NCBI GenBank assembly: GCA_902805485.1
Contig: CADCTM010000128.1
Coordinates: 1 to 16,064, forward strand
Origin: an uncultured Coleofasciculus sp.
Lineage (GTDB): Bacteria; Cyanobacteriota; Cyanobacteriia; Cyanobacteriales; Coleofasciculaceae
Direction of reading: 5' to 3'
DNA: 16,064 bases
Shown here piece by piece: positions 9,049 to 16,064 of this stretch. The notes under the pieces were generated by a model, which made no database searches, was not told the origin of the DNA, and saw only the letters and a program-made list of their open reading frames with translations. Positions within the stretch are counted from its first letter, which is position 1; each line of letters opens with the position of its first letter. The position numbers and the translations under genes were made by a program.

Positions 9049-11394
9049 TTAGTGTGAGTCTTTCTCAAAACGCGATTCCATTTTTTTCTGCAACAACTGC
9101 TTTGCCTTGAGGACTTCTGACTCACTGGTATAGTACTGCTGATAGTGATAGTAAGAACTGGTTGTATAGCCTTTAACGCCATTAGCTACCACACCTAAGA
9201 TTGAAGTGCTGGCTAGTTTCAGGCTATCTAAGGCTTGCATGAGGATCGAGCGGTCTGTTCTGCCTAAGCCTACCACCACGATAACCCCATCGGTTTGAGG
9301 TGCCAAAATTTTGCCATCGGCAAGTCCTAATACAGGTGGAGTGTCATAAATCACCAAGTCAAAAACCGCATGAAACTGTTCCATTAAATACTGCATTTTC
9401 TTGGAACTCAAGAGGCGAGTCGGATCGGGCGGCTGTTGACCGGCGGTTAATACATACAGATGATCCCACATCGGCAGCCGTTGGATCGCTTGTTTAGCCG
9501 TGAGTCCGGTCGCAATGACATTACTCAAGCCATCCTGGTTATTAAGACCCAAGATATGATGCACCTGAGGGCGGCGGAGGTCAGCATCGACCAGGAGTAC
9601 ACGCTGACCCATTGCGGCGGCGGCTTGAGCTAGATGGACGGCAACGGTGGATTTTCCATCACCGGGTGTTCCGGAACTAATAACAATTGAGTGAATCGGT
9701 GTATCGCTGCCCAGAAAGCGAATATTGGTATGCAAAGAGCGGAACGCTTCTAGGAAGGGAGAGGCTTTATACCATTGGGGCGTATGGCGATTTTTTTTGT
9801 TAGTTGGCGACTCTTGGGAAGGCATTCTTTCGGCAAGAGTTGCCACGGGTGTGATTTGTTTTAGTTGTTTGTGATAGGGGATAATGCCCAACAGTGGCAG
9901 TTTGGACTGGTCTTTGAGTTCATCGGGCGAGTGGAATACATTATCTAAACGCTCGACCAAAAAGGCGGTTGCTGTGCCGAGTAACAGACCTATGATCCCG
10001 CCCAAAAGAATGTTCCGTTCGGTATTCGGTGAAACGGGATCTTCGGGCTTTTTCGGTTTCAAAATAATCTGCCAGGGAAGTGCCTTTTGAGCGGCTTCTA
10101 TTTCGAGGTTTTCTCGAACAGCAAGAAAACGATTTAGGCTTTCGGTTGCGACATTAAGTTCCCGCTGAAAATCGGTGTACTGACGAGCAATGACTGGCAG
10201 TTGTTTGACTTGTTGGTTGAGGCTGCGTTCTGCCTGAGCGATCGCATTTTGTCGTACTTGCAAAACTTGGATTTGGTTGGTCGCATCCACCAGTTGCTTG
10301 GTCATTTCCAAGCGAATTGTACTGGGTGAATCTTGCTTAACTCCAGAGGCTTCTAGAGTTGTCCCCAGTACCTTCTGAGATTCTTGTTGAAGCAAAGGTA
10401 TGATATTGCGCTGTTGCTCGCGCAAAGCCTGAATGGTGGGGCTATCTTCTGTAAATCGCGCTGACTCTTTGGCGATTTTGGCTTCAACTTCTTGGAGCTG
10501 GTTGAGTAACTGTTGATAGCGGGGGGCTTCACTGAGCATTGTTGTGGAGATCGCCTCATTTGGCGATGAACCCAGTTGCGAGGAAAGGGTTGTATATAGC
10601 GATCGCGCTTCTCTAAGCTTGACCTGAGTATCCAATTGCTGCTGATCAATGGCGCTTACACGATTCGCCAGTTGCTGCCCTTGACTTTCTGGGTCAAGAA
10701 TATTATTGAATTGGCGAAATCCTTGCAGTTGTCCTTGGAGTTTGTCTACACGATCGCGGAGTTGTGGCAACTGACTATCTACAAACGAAATGCCCTGTCT
10801 CAAATTCGTTTGTCGAGCTTGGAGCGAATAGCGGAGATAACCTCTCGCTACTTGATGTAGAACAAACTTAACTTTATCCGGGTCGGTATCGCGGTAGCGG
10901 ACTTCGAGAATTTTGGTTTGCTCTAAGCGGTTAATGACAAGCTGACCGCTATTAATCAGAGAATCGTAGCTAATATCTTTGTACTTATTATCAATTTCTT
11001 CAACAATTGGTGCCATTAAATTCGCACTACGAAGCACCTGGATTTGCGTATCGTAATCGAGACCTGAACCGGGGGTTGCGTTACTGTTGACCCCGTTAAC
11101 TTGTGTCAGTCTGTTTAAGTTTCCTTCTTCCGTAACCGGTTCAACCAGTAACTGAAACTTCCCTTCGTATTTTGGCGTCTGACTTAATGTCCAAAAAGCG
11201 AGTGCGGATGTTGTGGCGATTGCGATTCCGGCAATTATCCACCCACGACGCCGTACCACTGTCAAGAGCTGCCGTAGATTTAGATCTTCCTGGGGCGCTT
11301 CCGGACGTTGAGACTTGTCGAAGAGCGGTAATGGCGGCAAGTGTTTACCATTTTCCCTCTGCGATAACGGCTGTTGAAAATTGCCCATCTCCAT
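9049..11394 (-). CDS. Wzc-like polysaccharide biosynthesis tyrosine autokinase (BY-kinase)
   Basis: An inner-membrane polysaccharide co-polymerase/tyrosine autokinase of 781 residues that controls chain length and export of an exopolysaccharide or capsule. Order: short cytosolic N-terminus; first membrane helix (52-70) opening a Wzz domain; a long periplasmic Gln-rich coiled coil (about 185-430); second membrane helix (461-480) preceded by the Pro-rich KPKKPEDPVSP turn; then a cytosolic ATPase. This has Walker A SGTPGDGKST (Lys581), Walker A' VLLVDADLRRP (Asp603/Asp605) and Walker B FDLVIYDTPP (Asp684). The tail has six tyrosines between 743 and 755, the usual autophosphorylation cluster. Both halves are in one chain, as in proteobacterial Wzc. 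The ATG at 11394 has GAGGGGG four bases upstream. It lies 219 bp downstream of the SLBB export gene on the same strand, the classic Wza/Wzc pairing. No cognate phosphatase (Wzb type) is in the window. Confidence 0.95.
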   Translation of the reverse strand: MEMGNFQQPLSQRENGKHLPPLPLFDKSQRPEAPQEDLNLRQLLTVVRRRGWIIAGIAIATTSALAFWTLSQTPKYEGKFQLLVEPVTEEGNLNRLTQVNGVNSNATPGSGLDYDTQIQVLRSANLMAPIVEEIDNKYKDISYDSLINSGQLVINRLEQTKILEVRYRDTDPDKVKFVLHQVARGYLRYSLQARQTNLRQGISFVDSQLPQLRDRVDKLQGQLQGFRQFNNILDPESQGQQLANRVSAIDQQQLDTQVKLREARSLYTTLSSQLGSSPNEAISTTMLSEAPRYQQLLNQLQEVEAKIAKESARFTEDSPTIQALREQQRNIIPLLQQESQKVLGTTLEASGVKQDSPSTIRLEMTKQLVDATNQIQVLQVRQNAIAQAERSLNQQVKQLPVIARQYTDFQRELNVATESLNRFLAVRENLEIEAAQKALPWQIILKPKKPEDPVSPNTERNILLGGIIGLLLGTATAFLVERLDNVFHSPDELKDQSKLPLLGIIPYHKQLKQITPVATLAERMPSQESPTNKKNRHTPQWYKASPFLEAFRSLHTNIRFLGSDTPIHSIVISSGTPGDGKSTVAVHLAQAAAAMGQRVLLVDADLRRPQVHHILGLNNQDGLSNVIATGLTAKQAIQRLPMWDHLYVLTAGQQPPDPTRLLSSKKMQYLMEQFHAVFDLVIYDTPPVLGLADGKILAPQTDGVIVVVGLGRTDRSILMQALDSLKLASTSILGVVANGVKGYTTSSYYHYQQYYTSESEVLKAKQLLQKKMESRFEKDSH

Positions 11395-11398
11395 TGTG

Positions 11399-11405
11399 CC
11401 CCCTC
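11399..11405 (-). promoter_or_regulatory. Ribosome binding site of the autokinase gene
   Basis: GAGGGGG on the minus strand, four bases before the ATG at 11394. It supports this start over the second ATG at 11388. Confidence 0.6.
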
Positions 11406-11477
11406 GTCTGGTTTGTTAATTGACTGCCAGAACAAAGCTGTGCGCTTAGTCTTTTTGTTGCATCTTATGAACAGAAT

Positions 11478-11505
11478 AGTATACAGAAACTTGGAAGGTT
11501 GCAAA
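11478..11505 (-). promoter_or_regulatory. Possible internal promoter for the autokinase gene
   Basis: On the minus strand TTTGCA (11505-11500) is followed after 16 bases by TATACT (11483-11478), a good -10 hexamer with a fair -35, about 84 bp before the autokinase start. If active, the kinase could be expressed apart from the SLBB gene upstream. This rests on pattern only. Confidence 0.3.
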
Positions 11506-11570
11506 TTTCAATCGTACTTAAGGCTAAACAGGGGACTGGGTTACTCCACTGTTTTGAGGTCGGCTCTGGT

Positions 11571-11598
11571 AGACAAGGAGAACTAAATCCCCTTGTCT
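11571..11598 (-). terminator. Perfect 8-bp stem-loop between SLBB and autokinase genes
   Basis: AGACAAGG (11571-11578) and CCTTGTCT (11591-11598) are exact inverted repeats around a 12-nt loop, starting 16 bp after the SLBB gene's stop codon. There is no U-run on the minus strand, so a partial terminator, attenuator or mRNA-end stabiliser are all open. It would set the ratio of channel to kinase in a shared transcript (inference). Confidence 0.4.
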
Positions 11599-11613
11599 TC
11601 TCAATTACCGATT

Positions 11614-13323
11614 CTAATTGCCGCCTAAAGTTCTAAAGATGCTGAATATGTTGAGAAAGCTGCCAACAGGATTAAGCACAGTTCCCAAAGTATCGCCAAT
11701 TGAAGCGAGGGTAGAGCGCCTGACCACAACAACATCGTTATTGCGGAGGGTAGGATTGCCTTGTTCATTAATTCCCTGAGCTAAATCTACATCAACCTCC
11801 CGTTTTTCAACAGAACCATTTGGGTTGAGGCGAATCAGATCAACTGAACGCTTCCGGGAGCGAGTATTAAAGCCACCCGCCGCCAGTACCGCTTGATTCA
11901 AGGGAGTGTTAGGTGGCACAGGGATGGCACCCGGACGACTGACTTCTCCGACCACATTCACGACAATTGTGTTGGGCGAAAAGCTTGCCCCAGCTAATTG
12001 AGGCGCCTCTCCTGGGTCAAAAGCGGTTGCCGTGGGAACTGTAATCGTGTCTCCTTCTTGGAGGATGACATCTTGAGAGACATCACCCGCGCGCAAAAGA
12101 TCCCAAAGATTGACATTAATCGCTCGTGGTTCGCCGGATCGGGTTGTCCGCCGGATCGTAATTTCTCGAACATTAGCCAGGGCGGTAATGCCACCCGCAA
12201 CTTGAATCGCTTTCGTAACCGTGGGCAGTCCACCTGTAGCGCCACCTGCGTTTACTCCGGTCACAGCACCAGTTACAGCACCAGTTGCTCCACCTGTTCC
12301 TTCGCCACCGCCGGTGATGGAATAAGGTCCGGGACGGGAGACTTCGCCGACGATCGCAATATTAATCGGTTTAATCTCTTTAGAAGCAAAGCTGGCATCT
12401 GCTAGTTGACGAGTTTCGCCGGGATTTACTGTCCTAACGGGATCGATAATAACGGTGTCTCCGTCTCGGAGGGGAATATCTTGGGCGAGGTTCCCGCGTT
12501 GGATTAAATCCCAAAGGTTGACGTTGTAGCTTTGTGTCTGGTTGCTCGCGCCGATGCGACGGCGAATTATTACATTGCGAACGTCGGCTGTCTGAGTAAT
12601 GCCGCCGGCGAGGGTAATAGCTTGGGTGACTGTGGGAGATGCGCCGCTAGCCGTCCCAGGAGCAATGCCAGTGCCAGGAGTAACGGTATAGGTTCCCGGA
12701 CGATTAACTTCACCCGCAACCGCCAGGGTGATAGGGCGGGCTGCAATTAGACTGATGGTGACAAAGGGGCGTCTGACGTAGCGAGCATATTTAGCGGAAA
12801 TAATCTCAGTGGCGCGTGCCAGTGTTAACCCTCGAACCGGTGTCCTGCCAACAACAGGTAAGTTGAGGCTGCCATCAACTAGAACGGAAAACTCGCCGCT
12901 GTATTCTGGGACATCAAAAACATCGATTTTTAAGCGATCGCCCGAACCCAGGGTATACTCCTCATCGGAAACGGAAAGGGGTGGTGCCGCTGGGTTCGAT
13001 TGGGTGGGAAACCTGTATGCCGGTCCTGGGGGAAGTGCAGGCGGCGACGGGGGAATCGTATTACCCGGAATTGGGGCAACCGGGACTGGCACCGTATTAA
13101 CCTGGCTTGGGGCAACTGGTACAGGTGGGTCCGGCAAAGTATTCCCGCGACTGGGTGTTGTCGGGGAAAAAGTCGGAACTTGGGCGAAAGCAGAAGTCGG
13201 TATGGCAACCGCAACAACAGCGAGCAAGCTAAAGTATGCGATCGATTGATTGATCGGTGTTCTTAAACCACTACCCGTCATACCATTGAGACCAAAAATC
13301 TTAATACGTCTTGTTGCAATCAC
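11614..13323 (-). CDS. Wza-like polysaccharide export protein with SLBB domains
   Basis: An outer-membrane/periplasmic polysaccharide export protein of 569 residues. Signal peptide with hydrophobic core at 28-41 and a likely cut after AFA (residue 47). A Pro/Val-rich low-complexity linker (49-116) follows, then a Poly_export domain (about 123-195: YTLGSGDRLKIDVFDVPEY) and three SLBB folds, each opening with a V-GEV-RPG signature (about 200, 322 and 450). The second carries a Gly/Thr-rich insertion (about 335-365). The C-terminal 30 residues are hydrophobic/amphipathic (VLNPVGSFLNIFSIF) and could form the membrane-ring helix known from Wza. There is no lipobox cysteine, unlike E. coli Wza. Start GTG 13323 versus ATG 13281 (residue 15) is undecided; neither has a strong ribosome site. 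It precedes the tyrosine autokinase gene, its expected partner. Confidence 0.93.
   Translation of the reverse strand: MIATRRIKIFGLNGMTGSGLRTPINQSIAYFSLLAVVAVAIPTSAFAQVPTFSPTTPSRGNTLPDPPVPVAPSQVNTVPVPVAPIPGNTIPPSPPALPPGPAYRFPTQSNPAAPPLSVSDEEYTLGSGDRLKIDVFDVPEYSGEFSVLVDGSLNLPVVGRTPVRGLTLARATEIISAKYARYVRRPFVTISLIAARPITLAVAGEVNRPGTYTVTPGTGIAPGTASGASPTVTQAITLAGGITQTADVRNVIIRRRIGASNQTQSYNVNLWDLIQRGNLAQDIPLRDGDTVIIDPVRTVNPGETRQLADASFASKEIKPINIAIVGEVSRPGPYSITGGGEGTGGATGAVTGAVTGVNAGGATGGLPTVTKAIQVAGGITALANVREITIRRTTRSGEPRAINVNLWDLLRAGDVSQDVILQEGDTITVPTATAFDPGEAPQLAGASFSPNTIVVNVVGEVSRPGAIPVPPNTPLNQAVLAAGGFNTRSRKRSVDLIRLNPNGSVEKREVDVDLAQGINEQGNPTLRNNDVVVVRRSTLASIGDTLGTVLNPVGSFLNIFSIFRTLGGN
12263..12286 (-). 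repeat. Exact 12-bp tandem duplication in the SLBB gene
   Basis: ACAGCACCAGTT occurs twice back to back (+ strand), in frame, and encodes the repeated Gly-Ala-Val-Thr steps inside the Gly/Thr-rich loop of the second SLBB domain (about residues 346-354). It looks like a slippage-prone loop insertion. Confidence 0.8.
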
Positions 13324-13473
13324 TTCAAATAGTATCCATTACAGAAATTTTGACTCTCTATACAAAGTCACGCTCTTTTTGGAGAAAGTTCCAGAAGATA
13401 TATTGATGATATAAAGTTCACTCTTTCTCGTGTACCTTTGAGGTATTAACTCAACTTCGGGAGAGTCGTAAAG
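13324..13473. promoter_or_regulatory. Divergent promoter region between SLBB/autokinase and SLH/secreted gene pairs
   Basis: A 150-bp AT-rich gap separates two divergent transcription units and must hold both promoters. Candidate elements on the + strand are TTGACT (13350-13355) and an AT-rich block with TATAAA (about 13410-13415); no pair with ideal spacing stands out. An inverted repeat GAGAAAG (13382-13388) / CTTTCTC (13423-13429) brackets this AT-rich block, and AAAGTTC occurs twice within it, so a regulator site is possible. Confidence 0.4.
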
Positions 13474-15174
13474 GTGATGAGGACAGGCAGATGCAGGGGT
13501 CGTTTCTATCAAGTTGGCATAAATATGCGCCACGGAGGATATATTTTAATCAGCTCAATCTTGAGCAGTTCTATGCTATCCGCTACGGTGGGGGTTGCCA
13601 ATCCCGTAACCCAAAATCCACCTCAAACGACTGCTAATGCAAATTATGGGGGTTCATTAGGTCAGTCTCTCCTGAAGACGATGCTGGGAGGCGGCACGGC
13701 TAGTCCCCAAAACCCTAGCACAGGCATTGCACCCGCTCCAAGCAATAACCCAGCAATGGGAGTGCTACAGCCTACCGGAACGGCGGCACAACTTGCTCAA
13801 GGTGGTGTGACCTTTCCTGATATTCAAGGTAACTGGGCAAGAAGTTTTATTGAAGCCTTGGCAGCGCGGGGCGTGATAAAAGGGTTTCCCGATGGAACGT
13901 TTCGACCGGATGAGCCGGTGACACGGGTTCAGTTTGCGGCAATGATTCGTCAGGCGTTCCCAAGAGCGCAAAAACGCGCTGCAACACAGTTTGTCGATGT
14001 CCCTGGTACGTTTTGGGGGTATGACGCCATTCAAGCGGCTTATCGCACGGGTTTTCTAGAAGGCTACCCCAATAATATTTTCCTGCCTGGGCAAAATATC
14101 CCCCGCGTTCAAGTTTTGGTTTCTTTAGCCACAGGGTTGGAGCTGTCTCCACCGACGCAAGTGGCAACGGTTTTAAATACAAACTTTCGAGATGCGGCAC
14201 AAATTCCTGAGTTTGCTCGTGATCAAGTGGCATCGGCAGCGACGAATCAGTTGGTGGTCAATTATCCGAATGTCGCTTTATTAAATCCGAATCAGGTGGC
14301 AACCCGTGCCGATGTGGCGGCGTTTATTTACCAAGCTTTAGTTAAAAATGGCACTTTACCGCCGTTAGGACCGACAGATGTGGCGTCTCGCTATATTATC
14401 GGCTATCAACCACCGATCGCCCAAGCGCCCCAACCGGATCAACTAACTGCCCTCCGGCAACAGTATCGACTGCCCGAACCGCCAATTGTTGAACAACTAC
14501 GGCGGATTTTTGGCGGAGGTTCTAGTATTGGGACGCCAACAGCATTTGGCGCTCAAGGAGGCGATGTTTTTGTCGGCGGAACTTATCAAGAACGGACTCG
14601 CTTTTCAAATATTGATGATGGTGCTGTGGCATTGGGTTTTGGTCTGGGGGATGCTCGGCGCTTGGTTGCTTTAGAAACAACTGCCACTTCGTTTTCTACT
14701 TTCCGGCAAGGCTTTTTTGAAAATGGCGGCATTAGTTTTAAGCTGCACCGTACGTTCCCAGGTGATGTTGCCGTTGCCTTCGGGGTTGAAAATGCGATCG
14801 ACTGGGGAAATCCGGATGCTGGGAAAAGTGTGTACGGCGTTGCGACTAAGGTGTTTCGCTTGCGGGAAGACCAATCTGCACCTTTGAGTCGGGTGACGGC
14901 TTCGATTGGACTCGGCGGCGGTCGTTTCCGTTCGGAAAGTGCAATTAATCGGGGAGATGAAGACCCGAATGTGTTTGGCAGTCTTGGTGTCCAAGTCGCT
15001 CAACCGATTAGTTTGATTGGCGAGTGGACGGGTCAAAATTTGAATTTGGGTGCCTCGATTACGCCGTTTCCTGGTGTGCCGTTGGTGATTACGCCAGCAG
15101 CGGCTGATGTAACGGGGAATTCGGGCGATGGGGTAAGGTTTATTTTGGGTGTCGGTTACGGGATTTCGTTCTAA
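13474..15174 (+). CDS. Three-SLH-domain protein with C-terminal putative outer-membrane beta barrel
   Basis: A secreted envelope protein of 566 residues. After an N-terminal signal sequence (hydrophobic ISSILSSSMLSATVGVA) comes a Pro/Gln/Gly low-complexity spacer to about 108. Three SLH domains follow: about 114-163 (FPDIQGNWA, GFPDGTFRPDEPVTRVQ), 173-226 (FVDVPGTFWG, GYPNNIFLPGQNIPRVQ) and 238-295 (FRDAAQIPEFA, NPNQVATRADV). SLH domains bind wall-linked polysaccharide. After a linker, residues 364-566 alternate polar and apolar residues with many Gly, consistent with about ten beta strands, and end in GVGYGISF, the terminal Phe expected of BAM-assembled barrels. Cyanobacterial SomA-type porins carry SLH plus a much larger OprB barrel with a coiled coil; this one has neither, so it is not a standard porin. 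Start is unsure: GTG 13474, ATG 13477 or ATG 13525 (MRHGG), the last giving a more usual signal peptide. The pore or ligand is unknown. Confidence 0.85.
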   Translation: MMRTGRCRGRFYQVGINMRHGGYILISSILSSSMLSATVGVANPVTQNPPQTTANANYGGSLGQSLLKTMLGGGTASPQNPSTGIAPAPSNNPAMGVLQPTGTAAQLAQGGVTFPDIQGNWARSFIEALAARGVIKGFPDGTFRPDEPVTRVQFAAMIRQAFPRAQKRAATQFVDVPGTFWGYDAIQAAYRTGFLEGYPNNIFLPGQNIPRVQVLVSLATGLELSPPTQVATVLNTNFRDAAQIPEFARDQVASAATNQLVVNYPNVALLNPNQVATRADVAAFIYQALVKNGTLPPLGPTDVASRYIIGYQPPIAQAPQPDQLTALRQQYRLPEPPIVEQLRRIFGGGSSIGTPTAFGAQGGDVFVGGTYQERTRFSNIDDGAVALGFGLGDARRLVALETTATSFSTFRQGFFENGGISFKLHRTFPGDVAVAFGVENAIDWGNPDAGKSVYGVATKVFRLREDQSAPLSRVTASIGLGGGRFRSESAINRGDEDPNVFGSLGVQVAQPISLIGEWTGQNLNLGASITPFPGVPLVITPAAADVTGNSGDGVRFILGVGYGISF

Positions 15175-15187
15175 TTTATCGAGAAGT

Positions 15188-15196
15188 GAAGGTGAG
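15188..15196 (+). promoter_or_regulatory. Ribosome binding site of the small secreted protein gene
   Basis: GAAGGTGAG just before the ATG at 15199 lies within the 24-bp gap after the SLH gene. It supports this start and co-translation of the two genes from one mRNA. Confidence 0.6.
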
Positions 15197-15198
15197 TA

Positions 15199-15807
15199 AT
15201 GAAGATTAAGTTTCCTTTACAGTTTGGATTGGGTTTGGCGATCGCAATTTGTGCTGTTTCTGGAATACCCCAAGCACAGGCGCAGTCGGGCAATTTTTCT
15301 GATGTTACGGGCAATATTATTACCACGAGTGATATTGTTGGCGGTTTTTCGCCCGGTGGCGATCGGATTGTCCGGTTAGCATTCAGAACGGCTGCGATCG
15401 CGAATGCGGTTAATAATGCCGCGAGCGGCGTGAATCAGCAACTGGCTACCAGAAACCTCCCGATTGTTGCTAATGGTGCGCTGACAGCGATTCCTGCCTC
15501 CGTTCAGGAATCTGTAGCATGCGCCTGTACAGGTCGTGGTAATGCTGGGGCTTGTGTGACTCAGATTGAGCAGGGGCTGGTTAACGGGGGTGCAAATCCA
15601 CGGCTTGCCCGGAACCTAGCATTAAGCCTTGATCGGCTGACGGCTAATGGTCAGGTGGAGCCGGCACGATTAGTGGGTTTAGTTCGTGCTTATAATGCCT
15701 TGATTAATAACAGTAGCGCCCAGTTTTTAAGCAACCCTCCCGAGCAATTACGGGCGGTTCAATCGGTATTGTCTATATTGTTGAATGCGGCTTATGGCCG
15801 GGCTTAG
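15199..15807 (+). CDS. Small secreted protein of unknown function, paired with the SLH-barrel gene
   Basis: I do not recognise a family. The 202-residue product has a clear Sec signal peptide: charged MKIK, hydrophobic core about 8-22, cut after AQA near residue 28. The mature part of about 174 residues is Ala/Asn/Leu-rich and looks mainly helical, with no further membrane segment. It has three cysteines, Cys108, Cys110 and Cys119 (CAC then CVTQ around a TGRGNAGA loop), an odd number for a periplasmic protein; a disulfide, metal site or intermolecular link are possibilities. The gene starts 24 bp after the SLH-barrel gene with a good ribosome site and ends in a terminator, so the two form an operon. 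A periplasmic or surface partner of the barrel is the simplest inference; function is open. Start and reading frame are well supported by the HIP1-containing, cyanobacterium-like coding sequence. Confidence 0.8.
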   Translation: MKIKFPLQFGLGLAIAICAVSGIPQAQAQSGNFSDVTGNIITTSDIVGGFSPGGDRIVRLAFRTAAIANAVNNAASGVNQQLATRNLPIVANGALTAIPASVQESVACACTGRGNAGACVTQIEQGLVNGGANPRLARNLALSLDRLTANGQVEPARLVGLVRAYNALINNSSAQFLSNPPEQLRAVQSVLSILLNAAYGRA

Positions 15808-15824
15808 TATCCGGCTTTTGTCTT
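15796..15824 (+). terminator. Rho-independent terminator overlapping the stop codon of the secreted protein gene
   Basis: GCCGG (15797-15801) pairs with CCGGC (15811-15815), extendable by a G-T pair, around a 9-nt loop that contains the TAG stop at 15805-15807. TTTTGTCTTTG follows at once. The left arm lies inside the last sense codons. Confidence 0.6.
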
Positions 15825-16064
15825 TGTTAGAAAACTTCTTGATTAGCTAAAAACTTGGTTAATCAGGAAGACATTCATACATTGAACCAACCCAGCAGGA
15901 ATGCATCTACTTGACTTATTCTCGAAAATTTTGTTCCCAGCAAAATGACGTATATTTTTCAACTTTTCCAATAGACAAAATTAGTTTAATCGTGTAATAA
16001 ATCATTAGTTTTAATAAAATCGCTTTTTCTTTGTTTACCAAATAATCAATATTAAAAGATTTGA
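15825..16064. other. AT-rich non-coding tail with an 11-bp stem-loop
   Basis: No gene is seen to the window end. An inverted repeat CTTCTTGATTA (15835-15845) / TAATCAGGAAG (15860-15870) pairs over 11 bases with one G-T, around a 14-nt loop, without a U-run. From about 15920 the sequence is very AT-rich with poly-T stretches and a near-direct repeat (ATTAGTTTAAT / ATTAGTTTTAAT), as in a promoter region of a gene beyond the window. Confidence 0.4.

Larger units (their letters stand above)
1386..15401. repeat. HIP1 octamer GCGATCGC, 15 dispersed copies
   Basis: Exact GCGATCGC palindromes start at 1386, 1921, 2048, 2326, 2434, 4488, 5119, 5215, 7063, 8127, 10238, 10599, 12934, 15238 and 15394. 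All lie inside coding sequence. Chance expectation in 16 kb is about 0.25. HIP1 is a cyanobacterial signature and supports native, not recently imported, origin for these genes. The tamB repeat array (5718-6968) and the SLH gene contain none. Confidence 0.9.

Noticed and set aside
12809..13249. 146-codon plus-strand frame opposite the SLBB gene
   Set aside because: Gly/Thr-rich antisense shadow produced by the Pro/Val-rich linker codons of the SLBB gene; no independent signals.
13847..14233. 128-codon minus-strand frame opposite the SLH domains
   Set aside because: Antisense shadow of well-conserved SLH coding sequence; no start signals.
13474..15174. SLH protein as a true S-layer protein or SomA/OprB porin
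   Set aside because: Too short for a typical S-layer lattice protein, and the C-terminal part is about half the size of an OprB barrel with no coiled-coil segment.

Overview
The window looks like a stretch of cyanobacterial chromosome. Fifteen copies of the octamer GCGATCGC (HIP1, the cyanobacterial highly iterated palindrome) were counted by eye in 16 kb, where about 0.25 is expected by chance. The gene content also fits: a multi-PAS hybrid histidine kinase, a very long TamB/TIC236-type protein, an SLBB polysaccharide export protein with a tyrosine autokinase, and an SLH-domain outer-membrane-type protein. Nothing narrows the genus safely; a filamentous or large-genome cyanobacterium is a guess. 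No tRNA, rRNA, CRISPR array, insertion sequence or phage gene was seen.

Layout, left to right. (1) 70-2478 (+): hybrid sensor kinase with three PAS-like segments, HisKA, HATPase and a C-terminal receiver, followed by a short terminator-like hairpin. (2) 2676-8486 (-): tamB homologue of 1936 codons, convergent with the kinase. Its middle carries six tandem ~70-residue repeats, two of which are about 97% identical in DNA over 176 bp. (3) 8487-9048: 562 bp with no convincing gene. (4) 9049-11394 (-) and 11614-13323 (-): a Wzc-like tyrosine autokinase downstream of a Wza-like SLBB export protein, separated by 219 bp holding an 8-bp perfect stem-loop and a possible internal promoter. (5) 13324-13473: divergent promoter region. 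(6) 13474-15174 (+) and 15199-15807 (+): three SLH domains fused to a ~200-residue putative outer-membrane beta barrel, then a small secreted protein of unknown function 24 bp downstream. The pair ends at a rho-independent terminator whose stem overlaps the last codons. (7) 15808-16064: AT-rich non-coding tail.

Taken together, five of the six genes concern the cell envelope. TamB would carry phospholipid or assist barrel assembly across the periplasm. The SLBB/autokinase pair would form the outer-membrane channel and inner-membrane regulator of polysaccharide chain export. The SLH protein would tie a barrel to the wall polysaccharide. The least explained parts are the SLH-barrel/small secreted protein pair and the repeat expansion inside TamB. 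That these genes form one system is an inference from proximity only.
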